Of a stretch of DNA of 64,000 nucleotides, positions 52,496 to 64,000 are shown in pieces. Position 1 is the first letter of the stretch; every line of letters begins with the position of its first letter. The notes beneath the pieces are model-generated. The model did no database searches and was not told the DNA's origin. It saw only the letters and a list, made by a program, of their open reading frames with translations. Source of the DNA: Enchytraeus crypticus (Eukaryota > Annelida > Clitellata > Enchytraeida > Enchytraeidae); NCBI GenBank assembly GCA_905160935.1, contig CAJHZI010000769.1, positions 343,501 through 407,500 of the forward strand. Reading direction: 5' to 3'. A program made the translations under genes and the position numbers.

Positions 52496-52765
52496 CTGTT
52501 AAACCAAGTGAGAAACGATTAGATTATTGTCTTTTATCTAATATGCCTCAATATTGTAGGCCTACAATCTCAATTGTTTATATCGAGAATATTTAATATG
52601 CAATAAGCAGCACCGCTGGGGTACGTGAAGGACTGCTGGGGTCAGTGAAGGACTGCTGGGTACGTGAAGGACTGCTGGGGTCAGTGAAGGACTGCTGGGG
52701 GTCCGGGCGCTCGGCAGAGACCATCAGTCAATTTATCCTGTCCTGTGACGAGCACGAAGCACAAT
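52496..52765. other. Upstream flank with a short 20-bp repeat
   Basis: GTGAAGGACTGCTGGGGTCA-type units, four copies at 52,620-52,700. No promoter motif identified. Confidence 0.5.
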
Positions 52766-52990
52766 GTCTAAATAGCTTAGGGGTAACGTCGTGAAGTTTT
52801 AAATGACAGATCCGGAGGTGACTTGAACCCTCGTGGATTCGAATCCCAGCCGCGCTGATCTGAGAGTAAAATCTCAGACATTTACTGGACTAGTTATCTA
52901 GAATATGAACTAAATGGCCTAACGGTTTAAACATGTGGCATTAAAAGTGATTGATATCATCATATCAGCATTGTTGATCACTTTACGATA
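52766..52990 (+). mobile_element. SINE family B
   Basis: CTAAATAGCTTAGGGGTAAC, GTGGATTCGAATCCCAGC (B box), GCGCTGATCTGAGAGTAAAA, ending TTGATCACTTTACG. Confidence 0.75.
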
Positions 52991-53424
52991 ATGCGTGATT
53001 TTTAAGATTGAAGCAATAGCATAAAACTTGAAAGCGAAATTAGGCCTATTTGAAGATTTACGGAAATCGTTTCCTAATCAATCTCTAAATGATATTCTAT
53101 CAATTAAAATTAAAAATAGAATTACGTAATTAATTAATTATAATGATAAACTTAATTACTTAATTAAGTTTATCAATTAATTGATAATCTAAAGCAATCA
53201 GGTAGGGCTTGCGCCAGGCAATCAGTCAATGAAATTTTAAGTACTCAGTTAAAAGTTCGGTTTAATTCACAAATAATCTAAGATTAGGCCTACTCTTTAT
53301 CCTGCACACTTTTATATCCTCACTTAAATTGTCTGAATAGAATTCACTTAAATTGTCGGAGAAGTAAACTATTAAAATATTGACAATTCCAAATGACGTT
53401 ATTGTTAGTGTGTCTTATGTCTTT

Positions 53425-53606
53425 GTTTTGACCCGCTTGCCCTGGATCTTGGACTTGCACTGTTTGATCTCGCTTTCTCTTGTGGTCTCTGTGTACTCAG
53501 TCGTCATCGTGCGATGCTTTGGCGTCTGCTTGTGTAGAGTCCCTGACATTGCCTTATAGCGAGGAACCGGACGTTAAATTCTTATTGATTGTTTGATTGA
53601 TTGATT
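53425..53606 (-). repeat. Dispersed repeat, family C
   Basis: CTTGGACTTGCACTGTTTGA, TGTGTACTCAGTCGTCATCG, GAGGAACCGGACGTTAAATT, then (ATTG)n tail. A useful reference copy for the family. Confidence 0.7.
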
Positions 53607-54029
53607 TTCTATCTAGTCCCTACAGAAAACTCAACGGATAGACTTGATTTAGTTTGCATCTTTAGATTTATTTAGTTTTTTCTATAGATTTAGTTTTAGT
53701 TTATTTTAAGATATTTATTTAAAGATAGATTTAGTTTATTTAAAGATAGATTTAGTTTATTTAAAGATAGATTTAGTTTGCAGCTTAACTGTTGTATCAC
53801 ATATAAATTCTATAGGCCTACTAAGTCTGAATTTCTATGCCAAATCTCAACTACTTAGAAAACAAAGTACAGAATATTTTAAAAGGTCGATTGAGTCATA
53901 CTATAATTATCAGCTGGCAGACGAGCTTTTCCAAAAAATGGTTTTAAAAAGTAGTAAAATTCACAGTAAGTCTAAAGTTTGACAAAATATTACCATGAAA
54001 TTAATCAATTGAACGTAATATTCGCATTT
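53607..54029. other. AT-rich stretch with a short GATAGATTTAGTTTATTTAA repeat
   Basis: Three to four units of the 20-bp motif at 53,720-53,780. Nothing else seen. Confidence 0.5.
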
Positions 54030-54465
54030 GTGATGTGGCTGGAGTCAGTGGTGATGTGGCTGGAGCCAGTAGTGATGTGGCTGAGCCAGTGCCGATGTGG
54101 CTGAGCCAGTGGTGATGTGGCTGGAGCCAGTAGTGATTTGGCTGGAACCAGTGGTGATGTGGCTAGAGCCAGTGGTGATGTGGCTGGAGCCAGTGGTGAT
54201 GTGGCTGGAGCCAGTGGTGATGTGGCTGGAGCCAGTGGCGATGTGGCTGGAGCCTGTGGCGATGTGGCTTGAGCCAGTGGCTGGAACCAGTGGTGAAGTG
54301 GCAGGAACCAGTGCAGATGTGGCTGTAGCCAGTGGCGATGACGGTAAGATATTCGACCGCGGATCAGTATGTGCGGGGTTCAAATCCTGGGCTCGCCCGT
54401 CAGTGACATTTCAGTGTCAGTCGCTTTCGAATGAGGAAACTGACGTAACACTAAAGCTTTTAGCT
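54030..54465 (+). mobile_element. SINE family A with its head amplified about 13-fold
   Basis: Bases 54,030-54,325 are about 13 tandem copies of the first 21 bases of the SINE (GTGGCTGGAGCCAGTGGTGA). They are followed by one complete body (A box, GGGGTTCAAATCCTGGGCTC, GAGGAAACTGACG). The region between A and B boxes occurs only once. ACATTTCAGTGTCAGTCGC near 54,407 is a further small duplication. Confidence 0.85.
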
Positions 54466-54859
54466 TATGTTAGCCTTAAAGATTTGAAGAAAAAATTGAA
54501 CGCTAATGACGTAGTATTATGTCGGCGTGTTATAAACTAAAATTAACTCAAAAGACAAGTTGCTCTTTATTTTACTCCTCTAGTAAAGACATTCTTTTTG
54601 TCTCCTCTGGAACAGATTTTTAAAAAGGCTACGGTCTTCACAGCTTCACAGTACATGCAGCTAAGGCATAAAGGCAGAGCCCTAAAGAAATTGATAGGAG
54701 AGCTTTCAGGCTACACAGATCTGTGTGGTGCTTAAGCCTCAACTGAAAAATAGGTAAGAAAAATAATTTGTATTCTCTGTAGAATTTAATACATAGTTGA
54801 GAGCTCAGATTTCGTGAGATATTAATTTGTAATAACAGTAATACTTTAATTAATTTAGT

Positions 54860-55200
54860 GCGGCGAGTTTTCTCAGTAATTCCAGAGATTATAGCACAAT
54901 ATAACACAAGAGTCTTTCGCACTTTATATAGAGATTTTTGCAATATTTCTAAAGATTTTTTCACTTTTTCCAGAGATTTCCGTACTTTTTCAAGAGATTT
55001 TCTCACTTTTTCCAGAGATTTTCGCACTTTTTCTAGAGATTTTCTCACTTTTTAAAAGATTTTCTCGCTTTTTCTCAAAATGTGCGTACTTTTACCAGAG
55101 ATTTTCTCAACTGTTTCAGAGATTTTCGCACCTTTTCCAGAGATTTGCGCACTTTTCCCCGAGCTTTTCGCACTTTTTCTAGAGATTTTCGTCAGCTATG
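54860..55200 (-). repeat. ~21-bp minisatellite of TTTTTCCAGAGATTTTCGCAC units
   Basis: About 14 imperfect units. On the minus strand it reads R-K-S-L-E-K-V in series, which looks like a heptad coiled coil, but the reading frame breaks as units diverge and no gene context is present. Confidence 0.8.
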
Positions 55201-55444
55201 TTTTCTGAGGAGTACAACGGGAAATACGAACTTGTATTCAGCTGTATGAGTGGAATGAGGAATCACGCCATCCTTGCAGTTAAATTTCTTATAAATTATT
55301 GCAGGCCTATCGGTTGCATGGTCTAGATCTTTTTTGCTCTTTTATTTCTAATTTGAAACCGGTTAAGCGATGATCGATTTGGTGCCAAATTTTCTGGTAA
55401 AAAATCAACCTAAAGATCGCGGTTTAGAATAATAATTTTTAGTA

Positions 55445-55512
55445 TAACGTCACTGATACCGCCTTATGGCGAGGAATCAGACGTTAAGCTCTTATTGATT
55501 GATTGAATGATA
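55445..55512 (-). repeat. Family C, 3' end only
   Basis: CGCCTTATGGCGAGGAATCA, GACGTTAAGCTCTTATTGAT, TGATTGA. Confidence 0.6.
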
Positions 55513-56340
55513 ATTATGGAACGGCAAAAAAGACAATAAACTTAGCTTTATATATCAACTTCTTTATTCGTCAACACTTGACAGGAAGAATAGTAACAGA
55601 ACAACATAAATATAAAAAGTAGGATAAAAAATAAACCACCACCAATTACACAGTTAGTTACAGTTAGCCTAATTGGATCAAATTACTCACTTCATACATT
55701 CTATTATTGAGCATAGGCCAACGTCTACTTCCTTATCCGTCATCATCGGATAGGAGGAAAATAGAAAACAAACAAAAAAATCCAGTAATACTAATAGTAA
55801 AACAAAAAGTCAACATTGCATATAAGAGTAGGCAAATAAACATATTGCAAAAATTAGCCTCACCGACTTGAAAAAGATTTATGTAAGAAGTGCATAGTTG
55901 GACAGTAAGCTATATTATTTTATAACATAATAGAGTAACTAAAGGCAAATTAAATGTCTTGCACAGGTTGTCAAAGTTAGCAATAATATACATAATATAC
56001 CTAATTGTAATATATTTTAGAACACCATTACTGGGTAACATGCAGTTCTTTCTTTAAAAGTTTATTTCTAACTTTACCCTAATATGCCTGAAATCTAATT
56101 TTCCTAGACCCGCCACAATAGTTTTAATAGACTCTCATCTATTATAATGAAAGATTGATCTAAAAGCATTATAGCTTGATAAAAACCATCCGCTGTCACC
56201 TAAAGCATCTACCCGAGTCTGGACTTGTTTCTCCTTTAATAATCTCAAAATTGATTAAATTATTTCACAAATAAACTCGAATAATAATTTATCTCTCCTC
56301 TTTTGCTGTTCCAAATCTCAAGGCATACGAGAGAGGAATA
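55513..56340. other. AT-rich stretch, no gene recognised
   Basis: No repeat family, RNA gene or convincing frame. Confidence 0.4.
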
Positions 56341-56354
56341 GGGGCGGATATATG

Positions 56355-56357
<3 letters not shown>

Positions 56358-56440
<83 letters not shown>

Positions 56441-56441
56441 G

Positions 56442-56476
<35 letters not shown>

Positions 56477-56721
56477 AAGGGAATATAGAAGAAGAGAATA
56501 TTTTCTTTCACTGTGGTTATATCGAGTGATTACAAATGCTGTGTGAAGCACTGAAGATTTGTATACGCTCAATCAGTACAAATACGTAGGCTATTATCTC
56601 GTATCTAACTCTCACTTTTATATAGGGTGGAGTACACGGGAGGACGCCTTAAGCTAACAGCAAATAGCGCAGTAATAATTATTATACGGTTTAAATAACC
56701 TATTAGAAGACCAATATCACG

Positions 56722-56800
<79 letters not shown>
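56358..56800 (+). repeat. (AC)n-(AT)n-(AG)n and (CT)n microsatellites
   Basis: (AC)n at 56,358-56,421 passes into (AT)n and (GA)n to 56,475. A pure (CT)n of about 70 bases lies at 56,726-56,795. Confidence 0.95.
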
Positions 56801-56804
<4 letters not shown>

Positions 56805-57016
56805 GGTTCTTGACAAAATAAATTAAGCAAATTATATAGCAAATGATCGCGTTTTCTGGAGAGACCATGAATCTATAAGAAGTTATAATTACATGGCAAT
56901 AATTTTATGTTTTCTCCTGACACATTCCTACACAGAGTATGTAATCAAGTTAGACCTACTAGTTACATAGTTAAATAGTCTAATCCATTTAGGAATAGGC
57001 CCATTTTATGCTATCG

Positions 57017-57142
57017 GCTGGAGCCAGTGGCGATGTCGGTAAGATACTCGACCGCGGATCAGTATGTGCGGGGTTCAAATCCTGGGCTCGCCCGTCACTG
57101 ACATCGCTTTTGAGTGAGGAAACTGACGCTAACTTTAGCCTT
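57017..57142 (+). mobile_element. SINE family A, near-consensus
   Basis: CGGCTGGAGCCAGTGGCGAT, GTCGGTAAGATACTCGACCG, GGGGTTCAAATCCTGGGCTC, CCGTCACTGACATCGC. Among the least diverged copies, so likely one of the youngest here. Confidence 0.85.
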
Positions 57143-58139
57143 TTTTATAGCTTGTTAGCTTTATCAATCGTGAAGACCTACCTTTATTAAACCGTGATAT
57201 ACAGCAGGTCAGGTAGTAAAGAATTAACAAATACGACAATTGAAGTGATTTCTGCTTGCTTTCTCACTTTGGGCGTTATTATGCATTCGGCCTCTATATA
57301 TCCAATTTTCGGATAAAGAAGAGAAGTACAATATTAAATTATTCCTATTTTAGCGGTTCAAGGCATATATTCATACTCATTGTAAGGTATCTCGCCTAAT
57401 AATGAGCACTGCATAACAACCATAAACTCATTTTTAAGATATAGTAAAATATCAACTTCAAATTATGTTTTAAGAAATAATTTGAACTGGGCTCTTATGT
57501 AAACAATTCACTATTGAATTTTAGTGCAATGTTTTTCTTTGGAAGTCACATAAAAACATTATTAAGACGAGCAGAAAAACCTTTGTTGAGAGAAAAAAAC
57601 CATTAGCACTGCCTGAACCCTGTAAACTTAAATCACGATCTTTCAGAAAAAAGACTGATGTTATTTATAGATATCAACGCTAGATCGTTTTATGTGTGTA
57701 ATATTTTGAGACAGGCACTAGCCAAACAATCTGTTGGGCACGCATGTACGCGTATGTTGGAGTTTTCGAATCTCAGTGTCCGTTTTTGCGTTTACTGTAT
57801 GTTATGTAATGATAGCTGCGGAATACGTGACCTAGTGAATTAACAATATCCATGTGCAATATACTGGAAAATTTGTCATATAAATTTCATATAAAAATTG
57901 GCCTATATCATTATTTTTGATATGCATAATTGCAATTTTGTTCCGTGAACTGCTTTTAATTGTTGCCTTTGTAGGCATGCCTTCGGCCTGTATGTCTAAT
58001 TTTCACGTCGTTATATGCATTTTGCATTATGTCATAGTCATTTTTCGTGAAATAATATCTATCTATCTAAAACTAACTTGTGAAATAGGTAAACAAGAAA
58101 AATATCCAATCTATTTTGATTTAGTTAGGTATGACTTAT
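57143..58139. other. AT-rich stretch, no gene recognised
   Basis: Frames of 60-74 codons lack motifs or splice signals in a useful arrangement. Confidence 0.4.
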
Positions 58140-58285
58140 GAGCCCTTCCTCGGACTGACTTTCAGGATTTTGGCTTGCACCTTTTTGAACCCCACATTCT
58201 GCTCATCGGATGGAATTTGGTACCATAGCGCTCAATACTGTCATGGACAACAGTAGCACTCTAATTGTGCTGTTGTTGTTGTTGA
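58140..58285. repeat. Dispersed repeat, family E (inverted)
   Basis: AGGATTTTGGCTTGCACCTT, TTCTGCTCATCGGATGGAAT, CAATACTGTCATGGACAACA, then (GTT)n. Confidence 0.6.
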
Positions 58286-58344
58286 GCCATTTATTTGTGC
58301 AAATCACTCAACATTTTGTGCACATTATTATTTTTGACTCAGTT

Positions 58345-58445
58345 TGATATTCATTCCATGAAGTTATCTGAAGACAGAGAAGAGTGGAGGCGTTATATAT
58401 CATGGACCTGCCAGTAGGCAGTGAATTAAGAGAGAGAGAGAGAGA
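58345..58445 (-). repeat. Family F fragment
   Basis: GAAGACAGAGAAGAGTGGAG, CATGGACCTGCCAGTAGGCA, (AG)n; orientation as at 9,055. Confidence 0.55.
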
Positions 58446-58704
58446 AAGTTAGCTATTGCCATGATAATGCTTAGCTAACTGACCTGATTGCGATTAAATG
58501 TTCCACTGCTGAACAGTAGGTTCAAGGTTTAAATTCATGCAGAGCTTGCCCTCATTTGCAATCTTTTGAGACAAAACAGACGCTAAAGTTGCCTGTATCC
58601 TTGAATTAACACTAAAGTTGGGCTTTTTAAAACTTCCAAATGTGCGAATTATGTTTTTTTCATTTTATAAACAAACCAGTGGCAGTGTATAGGTCTCAGT
58701 AAAT

Positions 58705-58950
58705 ATTAGCATGCATTATAGTGAAATGACCAACTATTGTGACATCTATCACCAATATTACATGTGTAAATCGGGGGGCTATTTAGTCGATTTTCCGTAT
58801 AACCAGTCCAGTGAATGTTCGAGATTTTACTTTCAGATCAGCCCGGCTGGGAATCGAACCCACGAAGATTCAATTCCCCTCAGAATATGTCATTTAAGAC
58901 TTCATGACGTTACCTGACGCCTCTAACCACTACGCAATTGAGACATTATT
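58705..58950 (-). mobile_element. SINE family B
   Basis: Inverted copy: TATAACCAGTCCAGTGAATG, CTGGGAATCGAACCCACGA (complement of the B box), GACTTCATGACGTTACC, ACGCAATTGAGACATT. Confidence 0.75.
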
Positions 58951-59029
58951 AGCGCAGACAACAACAATATCAACAACAATATCAACAACCATAGGCCTAT
59001 ACGTGTAAATTCGATAAATTGCATGCTGG

Positions 59030-59290
59030 CTTAATATCTCTTAGTGCAATGCCTATTGGCAGGTTCATGGTATATTACGCCTCCACTATTCTCTAACTTC
59101 AGTTTTTCTCTTCACGTCCACATACGAGTGGATCTTTAGATCATCTATAACATTCCTTGTGATAAACCATTAATCTTGGGGGATTCAGCTTATGACGAGG
59201 TGTGCCCCCTATGCCTTCCTCAGCTTCGACTAACATTTACAGGGCAGGGGCATCATTCCCTGAGAAAACAGTCCTGTTTACCCATATCAA
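59030..59290 (+). repeat. LINE-tail repeat, family F
   Basis: TTAGTGCAATGCCTATTGGC, ACGAGTGGATCTTTAGATCA, ATGCCTTCCTCAGCTTCGAC, GGCATCATTCCCTGAG. Best match to the copy at 22,075. Confidence 0.6.
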
Positions 59291-59619
59291 CAACATAAAT
59301 TTTATTCGACCGGATTCTCTCGAATTGATTTCCGCTCTTCAATGTGAAGATATCAATCTTTACGCACCTGTGTCGAACAAAGATCATCTCTCTAATTATT
59401 GGAGAATTATGGGAGAGATGGAAAGCGTCCACTGTCATTGTTTACTTATCGACTGAAAAATTTCCGCTTGTCACGCCATGAATGGTTTCACGTGATGGGT
59501 AATGATGCAGACTATCAAGATTCTCAACTTAGGCTGAGTGAAAATGTTGCAGGTGATTTTGATTTATCTTGAGAAGCAGGAGCTTGACTGTGCTTCATTG
59601 CAGTGTAGAAGAGTAGTGC

Positions 59620-60350
59620 GTACACCGTACTGTACTGTACTGTAGAGTACTTAACTGTACTATACTGTAGAGTACTTAACTGTACTGTACTGTACTGTAG
59701 AGTACTTAATTGTACTATACTGTAGAGTACTTAACTGTACTGTACTGTACTGTAGAGTACTTAACTGTACTATACTGTACTGTACTGTAGAGTACTTGAC
59801 TGTACTGTACTGTACTGTAGAGTACTTAACTGTACTGTACTGTACTGTAGAGTACTTAACTGTACTGTATTGTACTGTACTGTAGAGTACTTAACTGTAC
59901 TGTACTGTACTGCAATGTATACTTTAGTGTATTGTACTGTACTATACTGTACTGAAGTGTAGAATACTGTACTCTACTGTACTGTACTGTACTGCATTGT
60001 ACTGAACTATACTGTAGTGTAGTGTTTACTGTACGGTACTATGCAGTACTGTATTGTACAATACTGCATAGTACTGTAAGTACTGTATTGTACAATACTG
60101 TACTCTACTGTATTGTATCGTACTGTACTGTACCATACTGTAGTGTATTGTACTGTACGGTACTATACTGTACTGTAATGTACAATACTGTACTCCACTG
60201 TACTGTACCGTACTGTACTATAGGCCTACTGTACTGTACTGTATGTTACCATACTCTACTCAACTCTACTGTCCTTTACTGTACTGTATTATAGTGCATT
60301 GCACTCTACGGTACTATTCTGTACTGTTATGTACTGTGCTCAATTGTACA
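59620..60350 (+). repeat. (TACTG)n-rich satellite with a TAGAGTACTTAACTG higher-order unit
   Basis: TACTGTACTGTAGAGTACTT plus AACTG units for about 300 bp, then degenerate TACTGTACT-type repeats to about 60,340. The overlapping Tyr/Cys/Thr/Val frame is an artefact. Confidence 0.9.
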
Positions 60351-61130
60351 AGTATTTATCAATCTGTTTCAGTTATATCGTGTTGTGCTGTTTGCATCCT
60401 GCATTGTTCAGTTTATTTATGTTTATTTTGTTCACATACCACACAGCACAACAGTCAACATATTTCGAATAACATAAAGGTACTTAAGTAAAACGCAAAG
60501 ACAGGCACACTAATACATGCAAAACCAGGCCATCAACGAGGGAGCATAACACCCTATCTAGTTGACCATCTGGATACCAATCACCTTGTTAACAATCGTT
60601 CTATATGTTTAAAGCAATTTTAAATTAAAATAAAAGAGTGACAGTGTCGAATCAAAGAAAATTTAAATACAACAAAGCTTAAGTTGAATGAGAAATAAAC
60701 AATTTTATTATTGTGATCAATTTTCTAATAAGTACTATTTATATTTTCTAGAAAAGGTTGGCAGCAGTTTTATGTTGCGTAATATGGGTGGAATTTGACT
60801 TTGATATTTTTGACGGTTGATATTTTACGTATTAGACATGAATTTGTAGATTTACAGCGTCGTAAGCCTGCTGTTAATCACGACATTCTGGTAGGAGGGT
60901 AGACGCAAAGATTGTCGATTGTAAATCATAAAAGCTGACCACTCAATACTCACGCCTTAATGCTTAGTAACTTAGCAGAGGAAAGCAGAATATCCTATAG
61001 TGCAATATCAGCTCATGATTACAATTGAACTATTCCTGTAAAGTAGTCTCGAAGACCGAATTCGGCCATGACACAAGTTTTCGTTGTTAATAATAATAAT
61101 AATAATAATAAGCTTTAATAATAGGCTTTC
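60351..61130. other. AT-rich stretch, no gene recognised
   Basis: (TAA)n near 61,090. Nothing else supportable. Confidence 0.4.
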
Positions 61131-61139
61131 CATGACTTT

Positions 61140-61310
61140 GCAAAGATTTAATGCAGTCTGCTTCAACAATTCTTTTAAGCCGATTGATGACCTCGAGTAG
61201 CCGGGCGGCGATTCAGCACGTATTGCTCGAATTGTTTTTATCAAACCCCAGGCTCTTTACACCGGGGTAAATAAAAAAATAAATAAAAAATAATAATAAT
61301 AATAATAAAG
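61140..61310 (+). repeat. Family G-like element
   Basis: ATTTAATGCAGTCTGCTTCA, AATTGTTTTTATCAAACCCC, GGCTCTTTACACCGGGGTAA, (ATA)n tail. Diverged from the other two members. Confidence 0.5.
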
Positions 61311-61529
61311 AACTTCAGTATGAGTAAGTAACAAAGAACTATTTAGTAAACCAGTGGAAATGTTGGTAAACTAGTACAACTGTTTGTATAATTGATGGGT
61401 CGTTAGTAAACTATTAATGATGTTAGTAAACTAGTAGGGCTGTTAGTAGACTAGTAATCCAATGGATCGTGTCGTTGTATTGCTACTTTCCTGGGCAAGC
61501 TAAAACTCATCTCTTTCCACCATAGGTCA

Positions 61530-61725
61530 AAATTTTGACCCGTTTGCCTTGGATCTTGGACTTGCACTGTTTCGATCTCGCTTTCTCTTGGGTCTGTTTG
61601 TACTCAGTCGTCATCGTGTGGTGCTTTAGCGCCTGTTTGTGCGTAGTCTGCAAGAGACGTCCCTGACATTGCCTTATGGCGAGGAACCGGACGTTAAATT
61701 CTTATTGATTAATTGATTGAGAAGT
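61530..61725 (-). repeat. Dispersed repeat, family C
   Basis: TTTTGACCCGTTTGCCTTGG, TACTCAGTCGTCATCGTGTG, GGCGAGGAACCGGACGTTAA, ending TTGATTAATTGATTGA. Confidence 0.7.
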
Positions 61726-61844
61726 TCTATTTTACTACATACTAAGGATTTGGACAGAATGTTTCTCTTGAAATCAAGTCACACGCAGGACAATCAAAAC
61801 AGGATTGAATCAAAGCTGCGTGATATATTAATAATAATAATAAT

Positions 61845-61980
61845 AATAAAGGTTTAACGCCCTTTTCCTCATCCAGGGATGATGTCAAGGACGTACCCAC
61901 AGCACACATCACTACAGATCAATTCACCCAGACCAATCGGCAACAGAAATGTGCTGAGGAGAAGCAAGGTCCTAAACGAA
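61845..61980 (+). repeat. Family D element
   Basis: (ATA)n, AAAGGTTTAACGCCC, TTTCCTCATCCAGGGATGAT, TCACTACAGATCAATTCACC, AGCAAGGTCCTAAACG. Its end is fused to the 9-bp satellite. Confidence 0.65.
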
Positions 61981-61984
61981 AGAC

Positions 61985-62510
61985 CTAATAAACATAATAG
62001 ATATAATAAACATAATAAACATAATAAACATAATAAACATAATAAATATAATAAACATAATAAACATAATAAACATAATAAACATAATAAACATAATAAA
62101 CATAATAAACATAATAAACATAATAAACATAGTAAATATAATAAACATAATAAAAAAAATAAACATAATAAACATAATAAACATAATAAACATAATAAAC
62201 ATAATAAACATAATAGACATAATAAACATAATAAACATAATAAAAATAATAAACATAATAAACATAATAAACATAATAAACATAATAAACATAATAGACA
62301 TAATAAACATAATAAACATAATAAACATAATAAACATAATAAACATAATAAACATAATAAACATAGTAGACATAATAAACATAATAAACATAATAAACAT
62401 AATAAACATAATAAACATAATAAACATAATAAACATAATAAACATAATAGACATAATAAACATAATAAACATAATAAACATAATAAACATAATAAACATA
62501 TTAAACGATT
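61985..62510 (+). repeat. 9-bp satellite (AATAAACAT)n
   Basis: About 58 units with rare TAGACAT, AAATAT and AAAAAT variants. Nine is a multiple of three, so both strands stay open: (Asn-Lys-His)n on plus, (Phe-Ile-Met)n on minus. No gene. Confidence 0.95.
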
Positions 62511-62639
62511 ATCTGATGTCCGGTAAGACTCAATAGCTCAGGGTTAAGACAGGTTGGATGGCGACATTAAATTTTGTTCTAATTGATATAAGTTGCAGTG
62601 CAGTGTAGGGGACTGAGCTATGTGCGTTGCGTTGATATA

Positions 62640-64000
62640 AAGTAAACAAACAGCTGTGATATAAAGTAAAACTAACAGCTGTTGATAAAAAGTAAAACAA
62701 ACAGCTGTTGATATAAAGTAAAACAAACAGCTGTTGTATAAAGTAAAACAAACAGCTGTGATATAAAGTAAAACAAACAGCTGTTGATATAAAGTTAAAA
62801 CAAACTAAAGTAAAACAAACCAGCTGTTATATAAATAAAAAAAAAACAGCTGTTGATATAAAAAACAAACAGCTGTTGTATAAAGTAAACAAACAGCTGA
62901 TATAAAGTAAAACAAACAGCTGTTGATATAAAGTAAAACAAACAGCTCAAACAGCGGTTGATATAAGTAAAACAAAAGCAAAACAAACAGCTGTTGATAT
63001 AAAGTAAAACAAACAGCAGCTGTTGATATAAAGTAAAACAAACAGCTGTTGATATAAAGTAAAACAAACAGCTGTTGATATAAAGTAAAACAAACAGCTG
63101 TTGATATAAAGTAAAACAAACAGCTGTTGATATAAAGTAAAACAAACAGCTGTTGATATAAAGTAAAACAAACAGCTGTTTGATATAAAGTAAAACAAAC
63201 AGCTGTTGATATAAAGTAAAACAAACAGCTGTTGATATAAAGTAAAACAAACAGCTGTTGATATAAAGTAAAACAAACAGCTGTTGATATAAAGTAAAAC
63301 AAACAGCTGTTGATATAAAGTAAAACAAACAGCTGTTGATATAAAGTAAAACAAACAGCTGTTGATATAAAGTAAAACAAACAGCTGTTGATATAAAGTA
63401 AAACAAACAGCTGTTGATATAAAGTAAAACAAACAGCTGTTGATATAAAGTAAAACAAACAGCTGTTGATATAAAGTAAAACAAACAGCTGTTGATATAA
63501 AGTAAAACAAACAGCTGTTGATATAAAGTAAAACAAACAGCTGTTGATATAAAGTAAAACAAACAGCTGTTGATATAAAGTAAAACAAACAGCTGTTGAT
63601 ATAAAGTAAAACAAACAGCTGTTGATATAAAGTAAAACAAACAGCTGTTGATATAAAGTAAAACAAACAGCTGTTGATATAAAGTAAAACAAACAGCTGT
63701 TTGATATAAAGTAAAACAAACAGCTGTTGATATAAAGTAAAACAAACAGCTGTTGATATAAAGTAAAACAAACAGCTGTTGATATAAAGTAAAACAAACA
63801 GCTGTTGATATAAAGTAAAACAAACAGCTGTTGATATAAAGTAAAACAAACAGCTGTTGATATAAAGTAAAACAAACAGTAAAACAAACAGCTGTTGATA
63901 TAAAGTAAAACAAACAGCAAACAGCTGTTGATATAAAGTAAAAGCAAACAGCTGTTGATATAAAGTGTTGATATAAAGCAGATGTTGATATAAAGTAAAC
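62640..64000 (+). repeat. 26-bp satellite running off the window end
   Basis: About 50 units of TGATATAAAGTAAAACAAAC plus AGCTGT. Units at the left edge are diverged, with indels; those at 63,000-63,840 are nearly identical; disorder returns after 63,860. The unit holds the perfect palindrome AACAGCTGTT with a CAGCTG E-box. All three minus frames stay open for up to 380 codons because the repeat has no stops in any phase. Confidence 0.95.

Noticed and set aside
54638..55048. 136-codon minus-strand frame with RKSLEKV heptads
   Set aside because: Heptads come from a ~21-bp minisatellite; the remainder of the frame is AT-rich without motifs.
731..57142. Functional tRNA genes at the A/B-box pairs
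   Set aside because: About 20 near-identical copies with long non-tRNA tails and no complete cloverleaf: SINEs, not tRNA genes.
61879..62526. 215-codon Asn-Lys-His repeat frame and its Phe-Ile-Met mirror
   Set aside because: 9-bp satellite open on both strands; an artefact of period divisible by three.
62795..63947. Open frames of 300-380 codons on the minus strand
   Set aside because: A 26-bp satellite without stops in any phase produces them in all three frames; no start, splice or composition evidence for a gene.

Overview
This is eukaryotic, almost certainly invertebrate metazoan DNA. It has three confidently recognisable intron-containing protein genes and one tentative one, set in AT-rich DNA full of SINEs, decayed LINEs and short-period satellites. 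No prokaryotic or organellar signature is seen. Species and phylum cannot be fixed from the sequence alone.

Layout. 1-5.9 kb: dispersed repeats, a hAT transposase remnant (about 2.3 kb) and a 20-bp satellite. 5,924-28,654 (+): a complete 22-coding-exon NAA15 gene (auxiliary subunit of the NatA N-terminal acetyltransferase), joining to an 889-residue open frame with consistent splice phases. 28.7-35.8 kb: repeats, including a 5S-rRNA-like SINE and a broken LINE. 35,845-39,058 (+): an SLC5-family sodium/solute symporter in only two coding exons, with a Ser/Asp/Gly/Lys repeat tail. 43,983-46,743 (-): a four-exon SUMO gene (91 residues). 52,244-52,495 (-): a possible small Arg/Ser/Lys-rich protein exon. 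53-64 kb: SINEs and satellites, ending in a 26-bp satellite that runs off the window. The genes have no shared pathway; this is an ordinary eukaryotic neighbourhood, not an operon.

The outstanding feature is a recurrent architecture. Many introns of all three recognised genes end in tandem arrays in which the intron 3' end, the AG acceptor and the first bases of the following exon have been copied repeatedly. The real exon is always the last unit. Clear cases are NAA15 exons 5, 7, 10, 14, 15 and 22, SLC5 exon 2, and SUMO exons 2 and 3. Older, diverged copies precede NAA15 exons 9, 18 and 19, and an internal exon fragment precedes exon 13. NAA15 exon 8 has the mirror case, a duplicated donor. 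The arrays follow the direction of transcription, since SUMO is on the minus strand. Several have exact periods (78, 57 and 285 bp). They would confuse gene predictors and may create alternative transcripts.

A second theme is local inverted duplication: six or more short-loop fold-backs with 13-31 bp arms. Repeat family labels A-H are mine and are based only on mutual similarity within this window.
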